NCBI RefSeq assembly: GCF_001020985.1
Contig: NZ_CP011542.1
Coordinates: forward strand, 2,294,001 to 2,358,000
DNA length: 64,000 nucleotides
DNA from: Corynebacterium mustelae
GTDB taxonomy: Bacteria > Actinomycetota > Actinomycetes > Mycobacteriales > Mycobacteriaceae
Reading direction: 5' to 3'
Below the pieces are notes generated by a model. It was given only the letters and a program-made list of their open reading frames with translations, searched no databases and had not been told where the DNA came from. The translations under genes and the position numbers were made by a program. This document shows, one piece after another, positions 1 to 7,466 of this stretch. Each line of letters starts with the position of its first letter. The first letter of the stretch is position 1.

Positions 1-2
1 AG

Positions 3-611
3 GTAACGGAGGGGTTTTCCTATGTGTTCAGCGACAGCGGCCTACGAGCGATAGCATTGATTTCCGGTTTTGCGAATTTCGCCATGGCGCTTTTGCCTAT
101 GACACTGCTGGTGCATTTCGCCACAGTGGGTGCGAAATCCTGGAAACTTGGTATTCTGTCGGCGACGATGGGCATCGCCATGATTAGTGGTGCGTGGTTC
201 GCTGAACGTTTTTCTGCGCGGTTTACGTTTTTCGCCGCTGGCGTTGTGGCGTGTGCTGGGCTGACCATTGGCTCTATAGTCCTTCCGGCAACGTTAGGTT
301 CCCTACCGTTGACCTGTGTGGTGCTTGTGGGTATGTTTTTCTTTCTCCCGCTCTTTAACTCTGGTTGCAGCGCATATATGGCCTTTAGTTGTACCGATGA
401 AAACGAAGGACGGGTTGCTGCCGCGACCGGGGTTCCGGGGATGGCACTTATGCCTGTCGGGGCAATTGTTGGTGGTTTTCTCTTTGACAGCTACGGGGCG
501 CTTCCGGGTGTATGGGTCTGCGCTGTGGTCTTCGCAGTCTCGTTGCTGATGGTGGTAACTTCCTCGCGGTTTCGCACAATGCCCCGGTTTACAGACATGG
601 CGGCGCACTAG
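3..611 (+). CDS. MFS exporter, C-terminal part (cut by window edge)
   Basis: The frame is already open at the first bases and reads VTEGFSYVFSDSGLRAIAL, so this is the 3' part of a larger gene. The GTG at 24 is internal, not the start. About 200 residues form six hydrophobic segments separated by short loops. This fits the second half of a 12-helix major facilitator transporter. The entry sequence (EG, then Y-V, then LR-x-LAL) resembles the start of the second bundle in EntS/MefA-type drug or siderophore exporters. Substrate cannot be inferred. It converges with rluD, with 81 nt between the two stops and no clear terminator hairpin. Confidence 0.75.
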   Translation, partial: VTEGFSYVFSDSGLRAIALISGFANFAMALLPMTLLVHFATVGAKSWKLGILSATMGIAMISGAWFAERFSARFTFFAAGVVACAGLTIGSIVLPATLGSLPLTCVVLVGMFFFLPLFNSGCSAYMAFSCTDENEGRVAAATGVPGMALMPVGAIVGGFLFDSYGALPGVWVCAVVFAVSLLMVVTSSRFRTMPRFTDMAAH

Positions 612-692
612 CTCACTATAGGTGAAGTGGGGTTGGTTGAGGCAGGAATTCTGCTGGGACTGTTGGTTTTTAAGGAGACGAAATCAGCGAAG

Positions 693-1628
693 TTATTGGT
701 TATCTGCACGTAACACATCGAGGGCATGTTGCAGGTCTGGCGGATATGGTGAGGTGATCTCCATCCATCTTCCGTCTGCTGGGTGATAAAACCCAAGTGT
801 CACCGCATGTAACCACTGGCGGATGAGTCCTAAGCGTTTGGCCAGGTTCGGGTCGGAGCCATACATTGGGTCACCGCAGCATGGGTGGTGAAGTGCCGCC
901 ATATGTACCCGGATTTGGTGAGTCCGGCCGGTTTCTAAGTGGATTTCTAACAGTGAGGCTTCGGCGAATGCTTCCAAAGTTTCATAGTGTGTTACCGCAT
1001 GTTTGCCATCACTGGTCACGGCAAACTTCCAACCAGAGGATGGATGCCTGCCGATCGGCGCTTCGATGGTTCCCGTCAACGGATCCATGTGCCCCTGCAC
1101 CAGCGCATGGTAGGTTTTGGAAACGGTGCGTTCTTTAAAGGCGCGTTTGAGTACCGAATATCCGCGCTCGGAAGCCGCCACCACCATAACTCCACTCGTA
1201 CCAACATCCAGGCGTTGGACGATGCCGTTTCGTTCAGGTGGGCCGGATGTGGAAATGCGGAACCCAGCTGCGGCTAAGCCGCCGACAACCGTTGGGCCTT
1301 CCCAACCAACAGTGGGGTGGGCGGCCACCCCGACAGGTTTATTAACCGCGATCACATCGTCGTCGGAATACAAAATATCCATTCCTTCGACGAGTTCTTC
1401 TTTCGGTAGCAACGGCTTTTGCGGTTCGGGAAGCAACACCTCCAACCAGGAGCCGTCGTTAAGCTTGTCCGACTTCGCCACCTGCTTGCCGTCGACGGTC
1501 ACATCGCCTGCTGCGGCAAGATCGGCCGCAACCGTGCGTGATAACCCCAGTAATTTCGATAGAGCTTGATCCACCCGCATGCCTGCCAAGCCTTCGGGCA
1601 CTGGTAGGGATCTAAATTCACGGGTCAT
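693..1628 (-). CDS. rluD: 23S rRNA pseudouridine synthase, RluD/RluA family
   Basis: This 311-residue protein has an N-terminal S4 RNA-binding domain (about residues 15-75: [14 protein letters not shown], then VTVDGKQV). The RluA-type catalytic domain follows, with [10 protein letters not shown] at 96-105 and the motif QRLDVGTSG at 138-146. Asp141 is the expected catalytic aspartate. The family isomerises uridine to pseudouridine in large-subunit rRNA. HRLD is usual, and Gln before RLD is a minor variant. The ATG lies inside the 3' end of lspA (4-nt overlap), so the two genes are probably translationally coupled. The lspA-rluD order is common in actinobacteria. The RluA family is certain; the exact target uridines are not. 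Confidence 0.93.
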   Translation of the reverse strand: MTREFRSLPVPEGLAGMRVDQALSKLLGLSRTVAADLAAAGDVTVDGKQVAKSDKLNDGSWLEVLLPEPQKPLLPKEELVEGMDILYSDDDVIAVNKPVGVAAHPTVGWEGPTVVGGLAAAGFRISTSGPPERNGIVQRLDVGTSGVMVVAASERGYSVLKRAFKERTVSKTYHALVQGHMDPLTGTIEAPIGRHPSSGWKFAVTSDGKHAVTHYETLEAFAEASLLEIHLETGRTHQIRVHMAALHHPCCGDPMYGSDPNLAKRLGLIRQWLHAVTLGFYHPADGRWMEITSPYPPDLQHALDVLRADNQ

Positions 1629-2152
1629 TTCTCCCCCTCCCCACCGGAGTTGACGAGCCGTGATTGACGGCGTTCTGCAATAAACATCGCAGCGATAAAT
1701 AACACCACCCCGACCGTTATGGCAGAGTCGGCAATGTTAAACACCGCGAAATTGCCGATGGAAATAAAATCCACCACATGCCCTAAGAAAAAAGCTGGCT
1801 CTCTGAATAATCGGTCAATGAGGTTACCTAATGCCCCACCACCAATAAGCGCCAACCCGAGTGCGGACCATCGGTCTTCCACCTTGCGCGAATAAATGAT
1901 CACACCCAATAAAAATGCGATTTGAAAGCACGTAAACAGCCAGGTAGAACCGGAGCCGATGGAAAACGCCGCGCCGGGATTAAATAACAGACGGAACCTA
2001 AACCAATCCCCGATCACGTAGATGATGTGGCCGTTCGAAAGCAGCCGCAACATTAGAATTTTGGTTGCCTGATCGATTACCGCCACCGACACGATGACGA
2101 TCAACATAAACGCAACAAATGATCGGGTAGTTCTCCTGTCTGTATTAACCAC
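1625..2152 (-). CDS. lspA: Lipoprotein signal peptidase (signal peptidase II)
   Basis: This 175-residue membrane protein has four hydrophobic segments. It carries the family motifs NPGAAFSI (58-65), [10 protein letters not shown] (105-114), VVDF (126-129) and FNIADSAI (138-145). The catalytic aspartates would be Asp128 and Asp142. It cleaves prolipoproteins ahead of the lipidated cysteine. That suits a window with several lipobox proteins (2224, 3258, 4329, 52346). The start is GTG at 2152, and the length is normal for actinobacterial LspA. It overlaps rluD by 4 nt and is divergent from the lipoprotein gene at 2224. Confidence 0.95.
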   Translation of the reverse strand: MVNTDRRTTRSFVAFMLIVIVSVAVIDQATKILMLRLLSNGHIIYVIGDWFRFRLLFNPGAAFSIGSGSTWLFTCFQIAFLLGVIIYSRKVEDRWSALGLALIGGGALGNLIDRLFREPAFFLGHVVDFISIGNFAVFNIADSAITVGVVLFIAAMFIAERRQSRLVNSGGEGEK

Positions 2153-2210
2153 CCGTCTATCTTTTCAAATACACACCAGTCTGCGCCACCTCAGTGGTAA
2201 ATAACCTCGC

Positions 2211-2216
2211 TACAGT
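2211..2216 (+). promoter_or_regulatory. Candidate -10 box, leaderless start of the 2224 gene
   Basis: TACAGT lies 7 nt upstream of GTG 2224. This is the spacing expected when transcription begins at the start codon, a common arrangement in actinobacteria. No convincing -35 box is visible. It supports GTG 2224 over the upstream in-frame GTG at 2194. Confidence 0.4.
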
Positions 2217-2223
2217 AGTGAGG

Positions 2224-3261
2224 GTGACTGATTTTCTCGCCTACGCTGACCGCAGGTTATCTGCAACCGGTTCTGCTACCACGCCGCATGCTTTTCGACG
2301 CCGCACGGCACCACGTGCACTCCTTGTGTGCATCGCGGCCGTCAGTGTGTTGTTAACCACCGCATGCACAGAAACCGACACCACCCCGAAAGTCGCGGTG
2401 GAACAACCCGTAGGGGTGCAACTTGAAACCCCACGAGTAACGTTGAAAGACCCCGGTACTGGTGAATTGCAAATCATAGAGTTTGCCGATATTGACCGCA
2501 CCAAGCAGAAACTCTCGCTTAGCATCAAAGATGGATTCAACCAGAGCATTACTACTGCGGATAAGGTTATAGAAGAAGCAGACCAGGCTGCGGAACCCAG
2601 CAATACTTTCAGCGCGGCAGTAACCGCCCACACTTTAGCTGCGGAAAACAGCGATGCTTCCAGTCGAAGCGTGTTCTTAGAGCTTGATACCCCCACGCTT
2701 TCTGGTGACATTGCACAAAAAGTAACCGATATTGACACCGCCCGGGGGTTCGCGCTTGGGTGGTTCGCCAATAACCAAGGCCAAGTCTCATCGGTGAATT
2801 TCACCGCACCGGTAAACGCTAGCGACCAAGCGCGGGCTATCACCGAACAGTATCTCAGCGCGCTGGTGGGAATACCAGTAATTTTTCCAGCCGAGAAGAT
2901 CGGGGCTGGCGCCACATGGACCGTCGAATCCCGGATCACTGGCCAAGCCACGATGCTGCAAACCATCAATTACACCTTGTCCAAGCTAGAAGAAACCAAG
3001 GAGGGCACCATAGTCACCTTGGATGTTGACGTTCAACGCCGACCAGCGCTTGGGGCACTGCAGTCGGAGGAAACCGATGATGAACTAAAGGTCCTATCCG
3101 CCACCACCACAAGCGCTGGCACGTTGGAGCTCAATCTCACCCAGCCGCTGCCTCGCTCCGGCGAAATAAAAATGACCACCCGGGTGGTCTACGGAGAGGA
3201 AAACGCGCACGTTCGGGTGGTACAAGATACCGCTACTGCGGTGGCATTTAAGAGCGGTTAA
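2224..3261 (+). CDS. Secreted lipoprotein of unknown function
   Basis: From GTG 2224 the product has 345 residues. A basic stretch (RRRTAPR) is followed by a hydrophobic segment and a lipobox-like LLTTAC, so it is probably exported and lipidated. The mature part is Thr/Ala/Glu-rich without transmembrane segments. It includes the pattern IGAGATWTVESRI followed by a YTLSKLEE strand. This vaguely recalls the DUF6263 lipoprotein group, which is only a weak impression. The frame stays open upstream to GTG 2194, so the start is uncertain. The stop overlaps the convergent cyclophilin stop by 3 nt, so the two genes end tail to tail. Function is unknown. Confidence 0.7.
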   Translation: MTDFLAYADRRLSATGSATTPHAFRRRTAPRALLVCIAAVSVLLTTACTETDTTPKVAVEQPVGVQLETPRVTLKDPGTGELQIIEFADIDRTKQKLSLSIKDGFNQSITTADKVIEEADQAAEPSNTFSAAVTAHTLAAENSDASSRSVFLELDTPTLSGDIAQKVTDIDTARGFALGWFANNQGQVSSVNFTAPVNASDQARAITEQYLSALVGIPVIFPAEKIGAGATWTVESRITGQATMLQTINYTLSKLEETKEGTIVTLDVDVQRRPALGALQSEETDDELKVLSATTTSAGTLELNLTQPLPRSGEIKMTTRVVYGEENAHVRVVQDTATAVAFKSG

Positions 3262-3932
3262 CGCTTCACCGTCGCCGAATCAATAGTCACAGGTTCAGCG
3301 GGTGGGCCGTCGAAAAGCCCACCCTGGGCGCCACGATCGGTGATTGTTTTCAACGTTTCCATACCTTCAGGTTTGATCGTCCCGAACAAGGTATACGCTG
3401 GCGGCAGCTGTGAATCTTGGTAATTCAAGAAAAACTGGGAACCGTTGGTGTCAGGGCCAGCATTCGCCATTGCGATGGTGCCTGCTTTATACAAGTTGGT
3501 TCCGGCCGATTCCGCCTCGGTTACCGGATACTCATCGGCAAATCTAAAGCCGGGGCCGCCGGTTCCGGTTCCAGTAGGATCACCGCACTGCAACACATAG
3601 ATTCCCTGGGTGGTTATCCGGTGACAGGTCGTGTTGTCGTAATAACCATTTTCCGCTAGATGCGCAATGATGCTGGTGGTACATGGTGCTTTGTCCGCAT
3701 CCAAGGTCACTGGAATGTCGCCGGAATTGGTCGAAAACGTCACATCCACCGTGCCTTGAGCAAGTGTATCTGGAACCAAAAGATCACCTGTGGCGCCTTC
3801 AGCCGTGATGCCACAGGTGTCCGCCACGGAGTCGGCAGCAGTAGTGTCAGTGGATTTCTCCGAAGAACAGGCTGTTACTCCAAGCGATAACGCGGCAACG
3901 GCGACAACAAGAGGGGTTTTTAGTCTACGCAT
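3258..3932 (-). CDS. Lipoprotein peptidyl-prolyl isomerase, cyclophilin type
   Basis: The product has 224 residues from ATG 3932. An extension to 3968 is unlikely because a -10 box sits there. The signal peptide carries a lipobox (SLGVTAC, Cys22). The cyclophilin domain follows and contains NGYYDNTTCHRI, a GDPTGTGTGGPGF loop, GTIAMANAG, GSQFFLNY and YTLFGTI. The Arg of CHRI and the SQFF segment match active-site positions of the family. It catalyses proline cis-trans isomerisation and would act at the outer face of the membrane. Lipoprotein cyclophilins of this kind are typical of corynebacteria and mycobacteria. Confidence 0.92.
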   Translation of the reverse strand: MRRLKTPLVVAVAALSLGVTACSSEKSTDTTAADSVADTCGITAEGATGDLLVPDTLAQGTVDVTFSTNSGDIPVTLDADKAPCTTSIIAHLAENGYYDNTTCHRITTQGIYVLQCGDPTGTGTGGPGFRFADEYPVTEAESAGTNLYKAGTIAMANAGPDTNGSQFFLNYQDSQLPPAYTLFGTIKPEGMETLKTITDRGAQGGLFDGPPAEPVTIDSATVKR

Positions 3933-3939
3933 GGCGAAC

Positions 3940-3945
3940 AGTCTA
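3940..3945 (-). promoter_or_regulatory. -10 box for leaderless cyclophilin transcript
   Basis: On the minus strand TAGACT is followed by 7 nt and then the ATG at 3932. This is the classic leaderless spacing. A clear ribosome binding site is absent, as expected for a leaderless message. Confidence 0.5.
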
Positions 3946-4255
3946 GCCCACCGGGAACCATCACCCACCTGAAACCGGGAATCACAAGAATAACGGCGGC
4001 TATGGCGAGTGCGAACCTTGAATGGTTTTCGTTCGCATCCCCTTCAGCCTTTAGACTCGGCAAGACATATTAGAAAGTTTGCATGACGACATCTAGCAAG
4101 TATCAGATGTGACCACATGGATGAAGATATATTCATAGTGGCTAGATGTCGTCCACAGTTATACCCAATAAATGACCTCGTATTGATTGAAAAATACAAC
4201 CAGCTTCCACACTCATTAACCACACAACCTGTGGTCACCACGAACCCCTAGGTAT
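3946..4255. other. Non-coding spacer with an inverted repeat
   Basis: I see no credible gene in this stretch. It lies upstream of the cyclophilin gene and downstream of the MTB12-like gene, both on the minus strand. It is more AT-rich than its neighbours. The only structure is the perfect inverted repeat at 4085-4153, annotated separately. Confidence 0.6.
4085..4153. repeat. Perfect 13-bp inverted repeat with 43-nt spacer
   Basis: GACGACATCTAGC (4085-4097) is exactly the reverse complement of 4141-4153. The spacer contains a smaller inverted pair, ATGAA/TTCAT, near 4121-4135. No T-run follows on either side, so it does not look like an intrinsic terminator. The flanks show no target-site duplication. 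It could be a structured RNA, a regulator site or a tiny element with terminal repeats. Confidence 0.6.
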
Positions 4256-4300
4256 AACAAAACCGCCGCAAACCGATATATTCACCAGCTTGCGGCGGGT
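4256..4300 (-). terminator. Intrinsic terminator of the MTB12-like gene
   Basis: Read on the minus strand, CCGCCGCAA and TTGCGGCGG (4290-4298 and 4263-4271) form a 9-bp GC-rich stem with an 18-nt loop. A TTTTG-TT tract follows. It starts about 30 nt after the stop of the lipoprotein gene at 4329. Confidence 0.75.
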
Positions 4301-4328
4301 TAAGGTCAGCCCAAAAATTTCAGACGGC

Positions 4329-4949
4329 TTAGTTTGCAGGTGGTTGCTCCGCAGGAGGTGCATCAACCGGTGGCACATCCACAGGAGGCACAGGCTCCCC
4401 GGCTGGCGGTTCCGCAGGAGCTTCCTCCGGCACTCCGGCATTCGCATGGCACATTGGCGGCACCTGCTCTGGCTCAACGGTATTGGTAATCAGCGTGCAT
4501 GCCCACGACTGGGACAACTTCCACACGCCATTTTCAAAAACGAACTCAACATTCTCCGCAGGCTGTGCCTCTCGATCCGGCAGCGTAAAATTCACCGTCG
4601 CCAAAACTGAATCTGGGGTATAGCCCGGAAGAATCGGCTGAACCACCTGGAAATCCGCACCGGATTCCTGCTTCGACCGAGCCATGGTTTCAAACAATTC
4701 CGGAGCTGCCTCACCGTTTTGCACCGTCTGGGTACGCTGCTCGATTGGGGCATTAGGATCGGAAGCCAATGCCAAAATAGCATTCAACTCTTCCGCTGTT
4801 GGCAAAGCCAAGGGCGCCGTCGCCGAAGCGGTGCTCTCCACGCTGGAGCTGCCCGCACCAGATGTTGCCGATTCATCACTGGAACACGCGGCCAACCCCC
4901 ACACAGTCACCGCAGACACGGTTGCAACAAATAGTTTGGAAACCTTCAC
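4329..4949 (-). CDS. MTB12-like secreted lipoprotein
   Basis: The start is GTG 4949, 6 nt after AAGGAG, giving 206 residues. A signal peptide ends in a lipobox (GLAAC, Cys22). A Ser/Ala/Thr-rich linker precedes the folded part (about residues 50-165: LPTAEELNAILALASDPNAP, LATVNFTLPDREA, FVFENGVWKLSQSWAC). This matches the low-molecular-weight antigen MTB12 (CFP-2) family, a small NTF2-like secreted fold of actinobacteria without known enzymatic activity. The C-terminus is an unusual Pro/Glu/Ala tail (repeating PPVDVPPVDAPPAE), perhaps a spacer or cell-wall-associated segment. It stands alone, with its own promoter candidate and terminator. Confidence 0.82.
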   Translation of the reverse strand: MKVSKLFVATVSAVTVWGLAACSSDESATSGAGSSSVESTASATAPLALPTAEELNAILALASDPNAPIEQRTQTVQNGEAAPELFETMARSKQESGADFQVVQPILPGYTPDSVLATVNFTLPDREAQPAENVEFVFENGVWKLSQSWACTLITNTVEPEQVPPMCHANAGVPEEAPAEPPAGEPVPPVDVPPVDAPPAEQPPAN

Positions 4950-4970
4950 AGAAAACTCCTTATAAAGTTC

Positions 4971-5000
4971 TGCATACACTCGGCACATTCTTTTAACCAA
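4971..5000 (-). promoter_or_regulatory. Candidate promoter of the MTB12-like gene
   Basis: On the minus strand TTGGTT (5000-4995), an 18-nt spacer and TATGCA (4976-4971) precede AAGGAG and GTG 4949. Both hexamers deviate from consensus, so this is tentative. Confidence 0.3.
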
Positions 5001-5338
5001 GCGCAACAAAAATGCACCACACTTTCATACAGGACTCATGTGACCTATAAGGCGATGCGGTGGGATGGGCATCAATCTTTTACTACGAAATGGTAACGCC
5101 TAAAACTAAATTTCGCATAAACCTCGACATAAACGTGCCCACAATAACACAATTCCTATCACCGCACCTAGGCCACAGATCACGACGGGCCCCCAATAAA
5201 ACCGCAGCACAACGCGACGTTAGGCGTCGACAAGCACAATGCGACCCAACCCACCAACAAACAGCAAACCTGATAATAAAATTAATGCCGTTGCCGATAC
5301 CCCACCCCCAAATCAAAAATATGGCACTCTTTATACCC
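5001..5338. other. Spacer between divergent MTB12-like and asparaginase genes
   Basis: The asparaginase frame is open back to 5060, but the extension does not resemble the enzyme family and is rich in His, Arg and Gln, so I treat it as non-coding. The stretch contains one copy of the array-associated sequence GGCGTCGACAAGCA at 5223-5236. No terminator or clear promoter was seen. Confidence 0.5.
5223..5236 (+). repeat. Stray copy of the array motif GGCGTCGACAAGCA
   Basis: This is identical over 14 nt, apart from its first bases, to the motif around the WARRQA codons in the giant-gene array (for example 39474-39488). Here it lies upstream of asparaginase, more than 1 kb before the array begins. 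Confidence 0.5.
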
Positions 5339-6277
5339 ATGACCACCACCCAAGCCCTCCCCAAAGTAGTAGTACTCACCACCGGCGGCACCATATCGTG
5401 CACCACCGACCAAAATGGCGCACTCATCCCTACCGTCGATGGTGCAACACTGGTGGCACCTGTCGCTGAACGATTCGCCGGAAACCTCAACATAGAAGTT
5501 AGGGAATTAACTCGCCTTGATTCTGCTGCCATGACGTTTGCGGACATCGACGAGATCGTCGCGGCCTGCCACAGCGCACTTAAAGACCCTGCTGTCACCG
5601 GCGTTGTGGTCACCCACGGCACCGATTCAATGGAAGAAACCGCCATCGCACTCGATACCTTCCACGCCGACTCCCGCCCCATAGTGCTCACCGGTTCCCA
5701 AAAACCACATGACCACCCTGAATCCGACGGTTTTACTAACCTCTTCGAGGCAGTCATGATCGCCTCCGATACTTCCGCCCGCGACATCGGTGTCCTCATC
5801 GTCTTCGGCCACGCGGTCTTACCCGCCCGGGGTGCAACCAAATGGCATACCACCGACGAACTCGCCTTTGCCACCAACGCGCCTGAAGAACCACCCCGCG
5901 CCGACCTGGTTCCCGCCACCCCACTCGCCGACACCCGAGTCGACATAATCCACGCCTACCCCGGCGCGCCCCGCACGCTTATCGACGCCGCCCTCGCCGC
6001 CGGGGCACAGGGCCTCGTGATTGAAGCGATGGGCTCTGGAAACGTCGGCACCGAAATCGGGGTCGCGCTCGGTGATGCGCTAGACAACGGCATTCCGGTT
6101 GTTATCACCACCCGGGTGCCACGCGGCGACGTTTCTGGCACCTACGGTGGGGCTGGCGGCGGTGCCACCCTAGCAGCCAAAGGTGCAATCGGTTCCACCT
6201 ACTTCCGTGCCGGACAGTCCCGCGTTTTGCTTGCGATTGCTATTGCAAGTGGCGTAAGTCCGTTTACGCTGTTTTAA
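5339..6277 (+). CDS. ansA: L-asparaginase (type I/II fold)
   Basis: The product has 312 residues from ATG 5339; ATG 5321 is also possible, and neither has a clear ribosome binding site. It hydrolyses L-asparagine to aspartate and ammonia. Visible motifs are TGGTIS (15-20, with the nucleophilic Thr), VTHGTDSMEET (about 91-101, second Thr plus Asp), LTGSQKPHDHPESDG, and a Lys in ARGATKWHT for the second catalytic triad. No signal peptide is seen, so it is probably cytoplasmic. Asparaginase next to lspA and rluD is known from mycobacteria and corynebacteria. Here three genes separate them, and the giant-gene array follows directly. Confidence 0.92.
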   Translation: MTTTQALPKVVVLTTGGTISCTTDQNGALIPTVDGATLVAPVAERFAGNLNIEVRELTRLDSAAMTFADIDEIVAACHSALKDPAVTGVVVTHGTDSMEETAIALDTFHADSRPIVLTGSQKPHDHPESDGFTNLFEAVMIASDTSARDIGVLIVFGHAVLPARGATKWHTTDELAFATNAPEEPPRADLVPATPLADTRVDIIHAYPGAPRTLIDAALAAGAQGLVIEAMGSGNVGTEIGVALGDALDNGIPVVITTRVPRGDVSGTYGGAGGGATLAAKGAIGSTYFRAGQSRVLLAIAIASGVSPFTLF

Positions 6278-6608
6278 GTTTTATGCACGATAGCCGTATG
6301 TCGCCTAAGGTCGGCGGAATAAAAAACCTGCACCAAATGTAAGCCACATATATTCCTCACATCACTGCATGTCATGGTTAGTGCTGGTTAAACCGATGGT
6401 TTGATTCCTATCTTTTGGTTCCTCAATTCCGCAACCATCGTCGTGTTTGTACTGGTTGAATTGTCGGGTGTGCCCGAATAACAAAGGTGAGGTATTTGGG
6501 GCACATTTGTTGTAGATTCGTGTCTAAAATAACCACGTAATGTGGAACTCGTCGGTGGTTTGGTCATTGGCGGCTTCCAGGAAAATCACGGCAAGCTGAA
6601 AGTGCACA
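6278..6608. other. Spacer holding the promoter of the giant-gene array
   Basis: No gene is visible. The stretch is AT-richer than its surroundings and ends at the first array gene. Near 6507-6532, two overlapping -10-like hexamers (TAGATT and TAAAAT) occur without a convincing -35 box. No strong terminator for asparaginase was found, so read-through cannot be excluded. Confidence 0.4.
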
Positions 6609-7463
6609 ATGACTGATTCTGTAGACGGTTGGATTCCTGCTGGTGACTATTTTCTCCGATTGGAAGATGGGCAGATCATTGCCCGAAATGCCAAGGGGAA
6701 AACCCTCAAAGCTGTCCCTGCGAAGGTGAAAAAGACTCCCGAGTTTGAGCAGTTGACCGGCTTGGTTACTGTGTTGGCGCAGCATGATGAGGAATGCGCT
6801 GACAGTGTTCGAGGGTGGTTCCTAGGCGGGAATAGCATTCCAATAATCGCGGTGCAGCAGGTGTGGCCAGATCCGATTTGGCGTAAGTATTTAGAAAATT
6901 TGGTGGTCACCGATGGCTCGGTGGTTGGACTACTGCGTGGGGTGACGGAGACTGGTTTGGCCATTGTGGATTTGGATGGTGAGTCAGTGACGCTTGAGTC
7001 GGAAACGATTTCGATTCCGCACCCGGCGGTTATTGAAGATATTGATGATTGGCGGGAATTTGCTTCCGAATTGGGTGCCCAGCAAGGTATCGATCAATTG
7101 TTCCGGGAGATTCACCTCAAACCCGCTGATGCTAAGTCGTTGCGTGAGCAGACGCGCAAGTATCAAGACGGCAAATTTGAACAGGCTTCACATTTGACCA
7201 GCCGTGGACGCAGCGGCGGTTTCCGCATGAATCTGTATTCCGCCAGCGTTGATGTTGCAGAAAACAACCAAATGGTTACCGCTTTGTTGGAGCTCGATGC
7301 CTATGACCCGTTTGATGAGGCGCAGCTTGGCGTTTTGAGATTCAATATCAATGATGTGAATGTCGAATTAGAGGACGTGGGCCCGATCGCGTGGAGTGAA
7401 GGCATCCGTATGTGTGAATATCTGTATGCGGGTCGCAAGGTGGAAAACGCTGAGGAGAACTAG
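6609..7463 (+). CDS. Stand-alone DUF4132 domain protein
   Basis: This 284-residue protein has no signal peptide or membrane segment. Residues about 46-170 follow the DUF4132 pattern: helical FEQL...VRGWFLGGN, then HP-region-like WPDPIWRKYLENLVV (86-100), strands with a DG turn, IPHP (136-139), and DDWREFASELGAQQGIDQLFR (146-166), where the family usually has W...QPFpQL.R. In E. coli YehI and MolR this domain is the C-terminal part of proteins over 1,200 residues. Here it is a separate polypeptide. The next gene starts 3 nt after its stop, with GAGGAG overlapping the stop region, so it is co-translated with the first giant paralogue. Molecular role unknown. Confidence 0.75.
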   Translation: MTDSVDGWIPAGDYFLRLEDGQIIARNAKGKTLKAVPAKVKKTPEFEQLTGLVTVLAQHDEECADSVRGWFLGGNSIPIIAVQQVWPDPIWRKYLENLVVTDGSVVGLLRGVTETGLAIVDLDGESVTLESETISIPHPAVIEDIDDWREFASELGAQQGIDQLFREIHLKPADAKSLREQTRKYQDGKFEQASHLTSRGRSGGFRMNLYSASVDVAENNQMVTALLELDAYDPFDEAQLGVLRFNINDVNVELEDVGPIAWSEGIRMCEYLYAGRKVENAEEN

Positions 7464-7466
7464 TCC

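Noticed and set aside
2289-2303. Reverse-orientation matches to the array motif (TGCTTTTCGACGCC type) at many places
   Set aside because: Several are explained by the codon usage for Leu-x-Asp-Ala (CTT xTC GAC GCC), so I did not count them as independent motif copies.
4044-4241. 65-codon minus-strand frame over the inverted repeat
   Set aside because: No start signal or homology; its composition matches the AT-rich spacer.
5060-5338. Upstream extension of asparaginase
   Set aside because: The extra 90 codons do not fit the family N-terminus and look like random coding; the enzyme core starts just after ATG 5339.
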